Below, one piece after another: positions 23,920 to 35,539 of a stretch of DNA of 64,000 nucleotides. This stretch comes from Blastomyces gilchristii SLH14081. Lineage: Eukaryota; Ascomycota; Eurotiomycetes; Onygenales; Ajellomycetaceae. The stretch covers positions 457,483 through 521,482 of the forward strand of contig NW_003101672.1 of assembly GCF_000003855.2 (NCBI RefSeq), given 5' to 3'. Every line of letters starts with the position of its first letter. The stretch's first letter is position 1. The notes below the pieces were generated by a model. It was given only the letters and a program-made list of their open reading frames with translations, ran no database searches and had not been told where the DNA came from. The position numbers and the translations under genes were made by a program.

Positions 23920-24400
23920 ACTCTATTCTGGTTTACTCAGATGACTTAAAAAATGAGAATTTGAATAGATTAGATGCAGGCATTGCTTATATTGAAGATA
24001 ATATCAATTTTATCTCAGATTTCTGAAATTTAAACTGTGAAGCTGAAGTCTTTGATGCTGAACTATTTGTAATAGTGAAAGCTTTCAAACTCATTGAAAT
24101 AAAATCTTATAAAAGAGAAAATAGTTTGAAAGAGATATGAATATTCTCTCATAGTCAAGCTGCTTTAAAAAGACTTAGAAATAGTCAGATTCATAATAAT
24201 CAAATGAATCTTGAACTGATTTTAAACTCTGTTTTAAAAATTCAAAAAAGAAGAATATCAAAACTGATAATTCATCTGTACTAGGTTCCAGCTCATATGA
24301 ATATTCATGACAATGAATTGACTGATTTAGCTGCAAAAATGAGTTCAGAATTAAGCAGATCTATTCAAAAAACAGTGTTCTAATCTTTCATAAAGAGAAA
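23920..24400 (+). pseudogene. LINE RNase H domain
   Basis: The plus-strand reading has YSDDLKNENLNRLDAGIAY (family YSDGS...GAG), AEVFDAELFVIVKAF (family AE..A...A), FSHSQAALKRL (family SDSQAAL) and a late VPAHMNIHDNELTDLAAK (family WVPGH..I.GNE.AD..AK). The order and spacing fit the RNase H of Tad-clade LINEs. Several active-site positions are changed by G-to-A (for instance G to D). Confidence 0.85.
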
Positions 24401-25238
24401 GATAAAAGAATCTTGTTTAAATAAGTGAAATGAAAGCTGGCAGAAACAAAAGAAGAGCATACATTATTCAAGATTTAAGATTAAATCAAAGTGAAAATCT
24501 TGTTCAATTAAATGTAAAAAGAAAATATTCTCATCTATATTTCAGCTGAAACTAGGACATGATTATTTCAAATCCTATATATAAAGATTTGATGATAGAT
24601 TTAATTCAACAGAGTACTCATTCTGCAATATAAATGAAAATCCTGAGCATATTATAATGCATTATACATTATACAATAGTCTCAGAGTCAGATTGAAGAA
24701 GAAGTATGATTTAAATTAATTAAATATGAGATTCTTATTCTCAACTGAGACAGGAATTAAATACTTAATAGACTTTCTATCAGAAACTCAAGCAGCTATA
24801 AGAAAATGACTGAATTCAGAAGTATCTGAATATGAAGAGGTGGAAATTAATTAGATATAGTCTGTTAAAATAACTATACACTATCATTTAATATTTTTAT
24901 TTTATTATAGTCTCTCTTTACTGTACTTATTCCTTTCTGTTCTTTTCTATCTATCTATTTAATGTGTCTATCTTTAAGACTATGTTCTCTTTTCCTTTGT
25001 CATGATATTTTCAAATGATTTTAAAGTATTAAAAGATGTTGAAATACTGTAATTTATAAACAGTTTTTGTATTCTGAGCTGAAATTTTCTGATTTTACAT
25101 ATCTGAAATTGGTAAATGTATAATAGTTGACTCTATAGATATAGGAAAAACTCTGAAAATTAAAGATTCTCAGGTAGATGTCATAGTCTCTGACTGTATA
25201 CATCTATAATTAAAGAATAATAATAATAATAATAATAC

Positions 25239-25593
25239 TAAGATCTATAGTATCAGATCAGAGTTATTGATTTATAAGCACTCTCTGAATCAGAATCTAT
25301 CAAGTTCTCAAGATTATACATTATTTATTAACTATCTATCATCTCAAGATCAATGATGTATTAAAATAGATAATTCAGCCTGTAAAGAATTATCTTTATA
25401 AGTTCTGTAATCACTTATAAGATGATTAATATAATTTTCTTCTATATACAGAGATTACTATCAACAGCTGAGATACTATTTTAATAGATATAAGTCTGTT
25501 CTTTCTTATACACAGTTATTATATGAAAGTGTTAAATCTTTTAAAGATTATACAGTTCATACTGAACTTCTGCAGTTTAATTCATATTGCTGA
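25239..25593 (+). mobile_element. Chromovirus D fragment, left part (integrase)
   Basis: Aligns with chromovirus C 2630-2985 (shared words AGATCTATAGTATCAGAT, ACTTATAAGATGATT, TTCTTTCTTATA). It is cut on the right by element B at 25594, with CTGA (25590-25593) as the left target copy. It is cut on the left by the LINE tail. The coding part is broken by stops. Confidence 0.85.
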
Positions 25594-25760
25594 TGTGGTT
25601 CGGAAGAACGTACAACCGCCGGATAATAACACGGCCGCTTCCGAACTTGCTTACGAATGTAAAGAGGCCATAGCGGCCACCAATTAATTTAGTGTACAGT
25701 ATATAAGAAGCCAGCATACACCTGTAATTATACACTAACTCAAGCAATCTTTGAATCACA
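25594..25760 (+). repeat. Element B 5' LTR (167 bp, CpG-rich)
   Basis: Begins TGTGGTTCGG and ends TTGAATCACA. Reverse-complement match to element A LTRs with a short internal loss near the TATATAAGAAG box. About nine CpG are kept. Confidence 0.9.
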
Positions 25761-26165
25761 TCTGATAGCATGTCTAAAAATCAGTGAGAAGTGCAGACTT
25801 CTTCAGAGCATAATAATTTCATCTACAAAGCAATTTGTAGTTATCATGCCAGTGTAGTTCTAAAAACATCTCAAAAGATAGTATATAAAGAGCAGTGAGC
25901 AGAAGAGTATCTGATTAATACTACTTCACTTATTGAGAAAAAACTTCACACTCAGATAAATGCCATGTATGAGACATGAACAGATGAGATGTGAGAAAGA
26001 AAATGAAAGTAAAGAATCAGATTCAAAGAAGTCTGCTCTCTACTCAAAAGAAGAATAAAAAGAGAGAGTGACTATTACTGAAGTCATATCATGATAATAG
26101 AAATCATATAATAATATAGTAATATAATGATAGATATTATATAATTAACAAGAAATCACTGAAAT

Positions 26166-27400
26166 AAATATCTTCTCTAGTTAATATGAACAACACTCTT
26201 CTCTGCTATCTGAATCAGAAGATATACAGAATCTCTCAGAGAGTTTACTCAAAGTAGTAAGAAAAACAGCTGAAACTACTGAACTGAAATTAAAGCTCTG
26301 TATATATATGAGAATTCTAAACAAAATCAAGACCTTGTATACACAGTGATAGACTAAGATGAAAGTCAAATAATAATTAGCATTCACTGCAGATTAAGTA
26401 TTTACTATGAAGAGCTTCATCAACATAATTATCATCATTAATAAGAATAGAGAAAACCAGGTCTTAGACCTGCAGTGAGAAATCAAATGTTTATATAGAT
26501 AGATAACTACACTGAATCTGAAGATTCTACTATAATTATTCACAATCTCTTTAAAAGTGTATATATTATCTGAGACTGATGTGCAGAATGAGAATCTGAA
26601 TATGAAATATATCAAGTTAGAAGATCTGTCAGAGTTATTAAGTTTTAATAACAACTGAAAAAATAATGCTGTAATTAGCTGACTAAGTCAGATATAATTA
26701 TATTATTAAATTGAACATGAACTTACAGATAGACAGTTAACAGAATTTTAACAAGTCTTAAGATCTATTACATTTCTATATGAAAAAGTAAAGTTATTGT
26801 GAATAACTGATAAAAAGATAAATCTCACAGATCTGAAATAATATTCATTCTTATAAATATAAAATAAGTTTTTCAAATGAATCTTGCATAACTTTGAGAA
26901 AGTGAATATATAAGATAAGTATTATAAATACTTCATTAAATGTAAATAAGTAAGTAATCTTATATTATACTTCACATACTTCAGCTTACACTATCTTATA
27001 TTAAATGAAGAGCTTTTAACATCTTTCTATTTATAGATCTTCATTTATAATCTTACATCTGAGTTAAGAGCAGAATGAAAATACTTAATCTCATAGTCAG
27101 ACACAGTGAAGAAAGTGTACAATATTCTCATTATATAGAAATAAGTAAGTCAATTATAATAGAAAATACTGTAATCAAGTATGTCTCAGTGAAGAATAGA
27201 TAATCAGACTTCTATAACACAAGTCACACACTCAGATATAATAAATCTAGATTTGAATATTATTGCTAAAGTGCTGAATTCTCTGAAAAAGAGATTCTCT
27301 GAGTGAAAATCTTGATATTATAAGCATTGAGCTTGCTTTAACTATAAACATCAAAATCATGATGCAAAAGATTACACATAGTATACATAGTCAAGAGAAG
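26166..27400 (+). pseudogene. Element B gag
   Basis: The plus-strand reading starts near the stretch SLLSESEDIQNLSESLLKVV and is broken by many stops. The CCHC knuckle at 27334-27375 reads CFNYKHQNHDAKDY: the second and fourth Cys codons TGT/TGC have become TAT/TAC, whereas element A keeps both Cys. This shows decay by G-to-A change after the two copies separated. Confidence 0.8.
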
Positions 27401-28379
27401 TAAGAGAGTTAAAAAACTAGCAGAATCAGTGAGTTTGAAGACACTTACTGATATTCTATAAAAAGTCTTCAAAGTGAAAGAGATATCTGTATTAGAAGAT
27501 TCTCTGAATTCTATGAATATTAAGAGAAATCAGGCTTCTGACTGAGATGCAGATAAGAATGAAGCAGACACTCATCTCAATGTCTTAAGATCTGAAATGT
27601 TAATATATAAGAGACACTTGAATAAGAATTGAGAGATGACTGTAAAAGTGTTAACAGACACAGAAGCTTCTATATAATATATTAATAATTATATAATCTG
27701 AAGACTGAAAGAGGTCTGCTGAGTGAAGAATTCTTAATATATAAGATTATCTGATAATTAATATTTGATATCATCTGTAAGAGTAAGAGTTTCCTTGCAC
27801 TTCAGAGAATAATCTTACTACATTTGAGTGTGAGAGCTGTAGAACATGAAATACAATCTTATTCTCAGACTTAATTAATTCAAAAGATTCAATTCACAGA
27901 TTCAATGATGTACATATCATATGCAGTTAACTGATAGAAAGAAAACAGTTCATATAATTGTATTAACTGATATGAGAAGAACATTCATGCTTCTGATATA
28001 GAAGAATTAAATCTGCTTACACATTAACAAGTAAAGAGAATAATTCACAAGATCTCATCTGAAAGTATTCTGTATATCATACAGAACTCAGAAGCAGAGA
28101 AAATCAAGATAAAGAATATATAAGAGAATAAGTGTATGAAGAAGCTTCTGAAGAAGTATGAGAAGATCTTCTGAACAGATCTTTTATCAGAATTATCACT
28201 GAAATGAGAATTCATACATGAGATTGACACAGAGAATGTGAAACCAGTTAATCAGAATATGTACTCTCTGTCACAAACACATCTTGAAGAACAGAAGTGT
28301 CAGATCACAGACCTTCTAAAACATGATCTCATATAACTCTCATCAAGTGTGTGAGGCTTTTCACTTCTATTTATGAAAA

Positions 28380-29450
28380 AGACAGATGAGAAGTGATGAA
28401 TGTGTATTAATTATCAAGCACTCAATAAGCTTATAATCAAGAATGAATATTCACTATCATAGATTCACTATCATAGATTCAACAACAGTTGAATACAGTT
28501 GAAAATGTCTGATATCTATTGAAGATTAATCTTCTCTCAGAATACTGATAGATCTGTATAGATGAACTATCAGTCTCACAAACTGCATTTAATATATAAT
28601 GAGAGAAGTTTGAATTCCTAGTAATACTATTCAGTCTGATAAATGCATCTGTTATCTTTCAAATAATGATAAATATGATTCTTTATAAACAGAAAGAAAC
28701 CTCATGTCTTATATATCTCAATGACATTCTAGTCTTCTCAAACTCATATAATGAGTATCTGAAGTATCTTAATAAAGTGTTTACAACTCTGACAGAGTAT
28801 AAGCTCTACATTAAATTAATAAAGTATGTGTTTAGAACAGAAGAGTTGAAGTTTATAGAATATGTAGTAAGTGACAGCTGTATACATCTTATTCTGAATA
28901 AATTGAATGTTATAGTAAATTGATTACAGCTGAGAAATGTATATTATATATAACAGTTTCTTAAGTTAATCTCATATTACTGCAGATTTATCAAGAATTT
29001 CATATAAATATCTACATCACTCTCAGATCTCTTAAGAGAAACAGATATAAATCTATAAAAGAAGAAGTTTCATTCAATCATCTGAAATACTGTGTATGAG
29101 AAGGCTTTTCTCACACTGAGAGAATGTATAATAATATTCTCAGTGCTTATTTAATCAGATTGTGATAAATCCTTCTATATTAAAATAAATGCATCTGACT
29201 GAGCTATTAGAGATGCTCTTCTACAGATAAGTAAGAATAACAAGCTGCATCTGATAACATATAATAGTAGAAAACTATTGAGTGCTGAGCTCAATTACTC
29301 AGTGTATGAAAAGGAATTACTAGTGATCAAGCACATGCTGATGTTATGAAATAGATATATTAAAAACAGATATATAATAACAGTGATCACAGATTATAAA
29401 AGCCTTGTCTATCTATAATTAATGATGAAATCTTTCAAACACTTAGTATG
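28380..29450 (+). pseudogene. Element B reverse transcriptase and RNase H
   Basis: INYQALNKLIIKNEYSL near 28405 is the start of the RT (family INYRALNKLTIKNRYPL) after two stops replacing an Arg/Trp pair. The active site reads YLNDILVFSNS near 28708-28745 (one Asp kept, one changed to Asn). RNase H follows with SAELNYSVYEKELL near 29283. Confidence 0.88.
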
Positions 29451-29599
29451 TTAAATCTCAGAGTTTCAAGTATATAATCTTAATATTAAATACTGAAAGA
29501 GATCAGATGCTGTGATACCTGATACAATTAGTTACAGACTCAATTTCATAAGTGAGAATTCCATGAATCAGATATAAGAAAAGTTTGTGTTAAATATAC

Positions 29600-30860
29600 T
29601 GAGAGAATACAAGGAATCAGAATGAGTGAATACAATGATCTCTTACTTGAAAAATGACAAGATATTGAATAATAAGTGTTTTATAAAAGTAGTAGAAAAG
29701 ATGCTTCTGAACTTCAAGCTGAGAAAATTGAAAAATGATGTTATACTTTACTGTAATCTAGAATATGTGAAAGCTCTCTATCTAGAATATTCATTTAGAT
29801 ATGACTTGATGACTCACATGCACAAGGAATTCAGTCACTTAGAAAGCTCTAAACTTATAAGTGTACTCAAATCAAGAGTGTACTGATCAAGCATGACTGA
29901 GAATATTCAGATGTATACTTATAAGTATCTGAATTATCAGGTTGTGAAAGAATCTAAGAAAGAGTTAGAATGTGAGAAAGTATAATATCAGATAAAATGT
30001 ACAATACAATTATTTAAACAATGAGAGATGAATCTCATAGACATATTACTATGAATATTAAATAAAAATCATTGAATAATCACTGCTATTGACTATACTA
30101 TTGACTGATCAGTTGTAAAAGCAGTTTCAGAGATAATAGAGAAGATAGTGATGAAGTTTCTACACAATAAGATCTATGTTAACTATGAAATACTGTGTGA
30201 GATTCTAACTGATAACAGTGCAAATCTTGTAGAAGAAGTAGTGAGACATTTCATAAGTCAGTTACAGACAAGACATTGTAGAACAACATTATATCATTCA
30301 TGAATAAATGAAAAGATGAAACACTTGAATGAAATCCTGAGTAATATACTGATGAAATATCTAGTGAGTAAGTCTATAAGATTATGAAATGAATATCTCA
30401 GTCAGGCACTATTAGTTATGTGAATTCAGCAGCATGTAGTCTTCAAGTGTTCATCATTCTATCTGTTATATGAATTGCATCCGTGCATCTCAGAGAATGC
30501 TTCAGAAAAGATGAGAAAGAAAACAGCAGTTACAGATGCAGCAGAAACAACAGTTGCAGATGCAGTAGTTATGAACACAGAATCAAGATTGAAAGAGATC
30601 AGTCATGCACATGTAAAAGCTAATAAGTTACTTCTGAACTGAGCAATTTAATCAAAAAGAATATAAGACTCACTAGTTAAGAAATCAAGTCTCAAGATGA
30701 GAATATAAGTTCTTGTATACAATGAGAGTTCTGAGAAGTTTCAATCTAGATGATTTAAATCATATAAAATACTTAAATCACATTCTCTGAGAATATATAC
30801 ATTGAAAGAATCAGAGAGATGAGTCTTATACAACTTAATAAATAATTCATATTTTATAAA
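29600..30860 (+). pseudogene. Element B integrase and GPY/F-like domain
   Basis: HMHKEFSHLESSKLI and LNYQVVKESKKELE mark the zinc-binding HHCC part (29800-29970, the second Cys pair partly lost). The catalytic core continues to YELHPCISENASEKM at about 30470. A degenerate Ala-Val-Thr-Asp repeat lies at 30520-30600. The reading YKILKSHSLRIYTLKE near 30760 fits the GPY/F module of Ty3/gypsy integrases. Confidence 0.82.
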
Positions 30861-31688
30861 AGCAAAGATGCAAGATCTGAGTAGATTATAATCATTCACA
30901 GCATTATCATCAGTGTTGAAAAAGAAGAGACTTATAATTGAAAAGTCTCACAAATTAAGAGAAATCATAGACACTTATAAATCAGATAATCTCACTTATT
31001 CTGATCTTTTCACAATTATAAGAAAAGAATGAGAAGAAATGAAGAAATCAGATGAATATCATACTTTAATAAGTGATGAGACTGTAGCTGATCATATGAT
31101 AATACACTGTAGATAGCAGATGCAACATAGTAAAGAGTAGTTTCAAAGCAGTAGACTTGTATATGAGTTAGATTACAGAAGAAAAAGAAATTCAGAGTTG
31201 AATTCAACTGTTTATACTAGTTCAATTACAGAGATAATAGAGAATGAATCATCTGAAACATTTATAAATATGTGAGATCAAGCTATCTTGACTTCTGAGA
31301 ATGCTCAGAGATCAGATGAGATTAGTTTCAATGAGCTGTTTACTATAGTAGTCTAAGTGAGTGAAGAGAGATAGTATAATATATGAGACAGAATTACAAA
31401 AGATGAAAGCTGCTGAACCTAGTCACTGAATGCTGTATTATATAGAGATTGTATAAGAGTAGTAACTAACAGATAAAGAAAAAGTGTAAGAAAAGAGAAG
31501 AAATAATGAATTAATTATTAATTATAAGAGTCAGCTGTAAAAGACAAATGTTATTATACATACTTTATTCATTTTTATATATTACATATTTAATCTATTT
31601 TCAATGTCATATCATCTGAAAAACATTAAAAATAAAGAAAATCTCAACACTTGAGATCTGTAAGAAATTTAAGAGCTGTAAGCTGCTC

Positions 31689-33564
31689 TTATAATAATAC
31701 TATACATATCTCTGATTTCTCTATCACTCTGTGTATAACATTAATGTCATTTATCATAAGATTGACTGAAATGCTAATATAGAAATGTGTATGTATATAA
31801 GTAGAAAAATTGAAGAAGAGTACAGAACTCACAGAATCAGAAGTCAAGATAGAAGAAACAGAGATGAAAGAAATGAAAGAAGAAGAAGACACAGAATCAG
31901 ATAAATAACAGTAGAAGTCACTCAGAGTTAAATACTTATAACTCAGTGTATGCATAATCTTCTCTGCAGAGAAGAAAGAGAAAGTAATAAGAGAAGCTTA
32001 AGAGTGAGAGAGAATAGTCTTAGTAGTGTTATTATCTTTGATTAAAATGATCTCTAATACTGAAGTAACTAAGAACTATTATTAATATATGAAACTGTAA
32101 AAGCAGAAGTAATAATTACTGAATGAACACTCACTGATCTTAGAATTATACATGTAATTACAACACATATGAGACTTCTCAGAAAGAGAGAGAGAGACAC
32201 AGAGAAATGTAGAAAGCAGAACATAGTATATAAACAGCTCATTTTTACAATAATATCTTAGATAAGATGTATAAGTCTCATATCTGCAGATGTAAAAGAG
32301 TACAATATTTATATTTCTATTTCTGAAAATATGAATATTCTTCATCTGTATTATAAAGTCAGATGATAAATATCAGAGAATAGACTAATATAGATTAATT
32401 ATTCTGAAGATATTTATCAGAGTGAATATATCTATAATATTGAATTTAATACTTATAAAAAGTTTCTTAATATCTGTAAATACTATGACTTTGTGTATAA
32501 TAAAACTTATAACAATTTCTTCTAAGAACAGAAAAATCAGTATTAGAAAGAAAAGATGAAAAAAGAAAAGACTTATAATCTAGACACTGTTAAGAGAGAG
32601 AGTGATTCTCTGATATAAATGAATAATTATTTTATTATAAATATTTAAAATAAATATAATAATCAGTGTCTGTAACTGAGCTTCAGATAGTTATATTATA
32701 TACAGTCTTTATATAATAAATTGTTTTAGAGATTGATAAGAAGAACAGAAGTATATACACTGAGAAATGTGATTTATTAAGCCTATACAATATCTTCTTG
32801 AAATGAAAAGAGCTGATAATGAAAGCAGAGACAGTAGAAGCAGAGAAAGCAGAAGTAGTGAGAGTAAGAGTTATAGAAACAGAGATAGCAGAAGTGAGAG
32901 AACTGAAAACAGAGATAAGAATAGAAGATTGAGAGAGAGCAGTAGAGAGAGAAACAGTGATAAAAGAGATAGAAAGAAATGCAGAAGACTCAGCTATATA
33001 TAATACAGACAATTTCTTTATTATCACATTCTTTAAATTCTCAATCAATGATTCAATATTGAGTTCACTATCATCAGCAGATATAGATCTGTCAATATAT
33101 AAACATTTTATATAAATAAAAACAAATATATTGACATCTGTATTCATGTAAAATTGTGTTAGAAGACACAATCAGAAGCTCACTGAGAAGAAAAATAGTT
33201 AAGAGTGTATAAGAAGATAAAGAAGATGTGTTATTCATAATAGTATATTCTGATAATTGTTAGAAGATAAACAAGTTCTGATTATATTTCACAACATATT
33301 ACATTTACTGCTAACAAACTGCCTGATATGAGCACTACAAGAACACTTGTTATAAGAACAGAGAGTCATCATCAAAAACACATACAATGTAATAGATAAA
33401 TAACAGATAGAAGATATTGAATAGAAGAAGAGACAGAAATCTTGAATAAGATAATAACATTCAATAATGATAATGATGAAGAAGATGATTGAAGAATGAG
33501 AAAAGTTAGTGAATAAGTAATATAATATAGTGAAAGTTTCTTTGTAAGAGTGTATATAAGACAC
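31689..33564 (-). other. Antisense open-frame module of element B
   Basis: The minus strand keeps open stretches 33564-33289 (91 codons), 33171-32683 (162), 32345-32082 (87) and 31955-31689 (88), in the same order and position relative to the 3' LTR as in element A. Ser/Val-rich runs (for example SDSVSSVLFFNFS) are shared with A. On the pol strand the stretch 32803-33003 is open for 66 codons and Arg/Ser/Glu-rich, as in A. No family is recognised. Confidence 0.5.
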
Positions 33565-33678
33565 TAGCTGAATCAGAAATAGATTATATAATTGTGAACA
33601 CTAGTGACACACTAATTCACATAAAGCTAAGATGTATATTATGATTATATGAGTGTGACTGAATCTGATGAGAAAGAA

Positions 33679-33845
33679 TGTAATTCAGAAGAATGTATAA
33701 TCACTGAATAATAATGCAGTCACTTCTGAACTTGCTTATGAATGTAAAGAGGTTATAGCAGCCATCAATTAATTTAGTGTATAGTATATAAGAAGCTGAC
33801 GTATGCCTGTAATTGTACACTGACTCAAGCAATCTTTGAATCACA
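33679..33845 (+). repeat. Element B 3' LTR (167 bp, CpG-depleted)
   Basis: Begins TGTAATTCAGAAG and ends TTGAATCACA. Same length as 25594-25760 but with about one CpG left. Followed by the CTGA target copy at 33846-33849. Confidence 0.9.
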
Positions 33846-34452
33846 CTGATAATATAGTAATAAAGCTTTAAAATACTCATGATTAAGTAGAAGTCTTTAT
33901 AATAAGTGCTAAATAAAATTAAGAAGATTAAATTAATATCTGATAAGATTCTGCAGAGCAGTATAAGATAGAAGATCTTATATAATTAAATCTGAGAAAT
34001 ATATAAATTATATACTCATTCTATATATTAAATTATTAATATATAAAATACATAGTAACAGAAGTTCTAGACAGTTATAATTATTATCTTAATATTTCAT
34101 TAGAAATTTATAATATATTTTACATAAGCTTGTTTCACTGTACTATCACTGACTCATACTCTTTTTAACTGACTTTCAACTGACAGCTATCAGAGATTAT
34201 AGAAGAAGATAATAAACTTGAGTAAGAGATTAAGAATATTCTTAATAAGAGACTCTGCAGCTGCAGCTGATAATATCTAATAAAATAAGTCAGTTATACT
34301 TATCTAATCTAAACTCTAAGTTCTGTATTATCTGAGACTACAGCTCTTGACTGATAAGAATTATACATAATTAGAGAATAAGAGAGTTAATGTAGTAAAC
34401 TGCATCTGATTAATTATATAGACTATTCTATTATACTTTATAAATTTCTATC
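33846..34452 (+). mobile_element. Chromovirus D fragment, right part with chromodomain
   Basis: Continues D after element B. It aligns with chromovirus C 2975-3590, including the chromodomain stretch at about 34200-34330 (IEEDNKLE, RIFLIR-like decay) and the start of the 3' LTR near 34429. More TA-rich than C. It ends at the 506-bp element copy 4. Confidence 0.82.
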
Positions 34453-34958
34453 TAAACTAACTGCTAAGACTATAAATTTCATATTTAATTTCATTTAATC
34501 TAATCTTATACATTTCTTAATATGAATTTCACTGAGACTAATTATTAATAAAACATACAAAGTGACTATATATCAGATCTCAAAATAAAATCATAACTTA
34601 GAAAAATTAAGAAAGTAATCTTATTTAATCTTATTTAGTTTTATTTTTAATATAAAGTTACTATTTTTAAATATTTTAAGGTTTTTTTTAGACTATTTTT
34701 AATTTTTTAAAAAGTAATGCTTTTTGATAACACTTAAATAAGATTTAAAGTCATTTAAAGCAATAAAAATAATTTAAATTGAGAAGTGAAAATCATGATC
34801 TCATTTGAAAAATATGATAAGAGTAGACTGTAAGTCTCACTGAAACAGTATGAGACTACTATCTAATGTTAAAACCATGTAATGGGATCAGTTGAATTGG
34901 TAATGAGATTATCAAATATTCTGGTCCTGGTCCCAGACACGGTCACACGGTCAGTCTA
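34453..34958 (-). mobile_element. 506-bp class II non-autonomous element, copy 4
   Basis: Left end TAAACTAACTG (mutated from TAGACTGGCCG), right end GGTCACACGGTCAGTCTA intact. The 8-bp flanks are TTTCTATC (34445-34452) and TTCCTGCC (34959-34966), which differ only by three RIP-type changes (two C-to-T, one G-to-A), so they are one target duplication of which the left copy was mutated. It is inserted in the chromovirus D 3' LTR. Confidence 0.88.
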
Positions 34959-35188
34959 TTCCTGCCGAAAGCTCCGATCCTCAGTCGCCAATCCTCAGCT
35001 GAAAACCTACAGAATTCCTATTCTTCCACCCGAAGCTCCACCGCGTACGCCACCACATACACATATAAATATTCACTTCAATCACTGATTCCCACACTTT
35101 CTCTTTCTTTTCCTTTTCTAATGTTTTTCACTTTGTTATATAAGACCTATAAATATTATACCGATCTATTCAGCGTAGGCCTCTTACA
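34959..35188 (+). repeat. Chromovirus D 3' LTR, second part (unmutated)
   Basis: Normal-GC copy of the LTR seen mutated at 11890-12117. It contains the TTATATAAGACCTAT box and ends CTCTTACA. It marks the right edge of the RIP block. Confidence 0.82.
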
Positions 35189-35500
35189 ATAGCATTCCAT
35201 GCCTTCTTAGCTGCCTCTATTAAAGCTCTTTTGTAGCTACTGTAAGAGCGGATGTAAAAAAGTGGTAAATAGTATGATAAAAGCAGCATTCCGACATAAC
35301 TGGTTTTGGGTTAGTGATATCTTAGCATCACAGGGGTGGCAAGGGGGGGTTTCAAACTTAATACCTGACACTATATAAATAAAAGCTCATACTTAGATAA
35401 TTTCTCTATTTTCAGTAGAAAAGATGATTTTATAAAGCAGTAATTATAAATATTATCTGATTTAAAAAATCTGTAGCTATAGGTATAGAAGTCTCTTAAT
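35189..35500. other. Unassigned sequence right of the transposon block
   Basis: Mixed composition with a G7 run near 35345. No coding frame, tRNA or known element is recognised. Confidence 0.4.
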
Positions 35501-35539
35501 ATATATTCAAGGACCTAATGATGCCCGGTGGTGGCTTAG

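Larger units (their letters stand above)
19605..25238 (+). mobile_element. Tad-like LINE (non-LTR retrotransposon), RIP-mutated
   Basis: Carries ORF1, a reverse transcriptase and an RNase H in order and ends with a TAA-repeat (about 25215-25238). Sequence after the tail (25239 on) is chromovirus D integrase, so this LINE lies next to or inserted in D. The leader with hairpins and 53-bp repeats probably belongs to it too. A 3' fragment of the same family is at 13295-13545. No apurinic-type endonuclease domain could be read between ORF1 and RT. Confidence 0.85.
25594..33845 (+). mobile_element. Complete Ty3/gypsy LTR retrotransposon B (8252 bp, strongly RIP-decayed)
   Basis: Same family as element A in the opposite orientation, with two 167-bp LTRs and a 4-bp target duplication CTGA (25590-25593, 33846-33849). 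Order: gag (26166-27400), zinc knuckle (27334-27375), protease (LTDTEAS near 27649-27669, family DTGA), RT (about 28380-28923), RNase H (about 29080-29420), integrase (about 29780-30480), GPY/F-like module (about 30735-30860), an extra 3' module with antisense open stretches (31689-33564), 3' LTR. It is more AT-rich than A: besides CpG and CpC contexts, many CpA sites also changed to TpA. It is inserted in chromovirus D. Confidence 0.93.

Noticed and set aside
34882..35088. Plus-strand frame of 68 codons, Pro-rich
   Set aside because: It spans the end of the 506-bp element and a non-coding LTR.
1..35188. A CRISPR-like array or bacterial mobile system
   Set aside because: The repeats are eukaryotic transposons and tandem repeats; no regular repeat-spacer pattern exists and gene structure is fungal.
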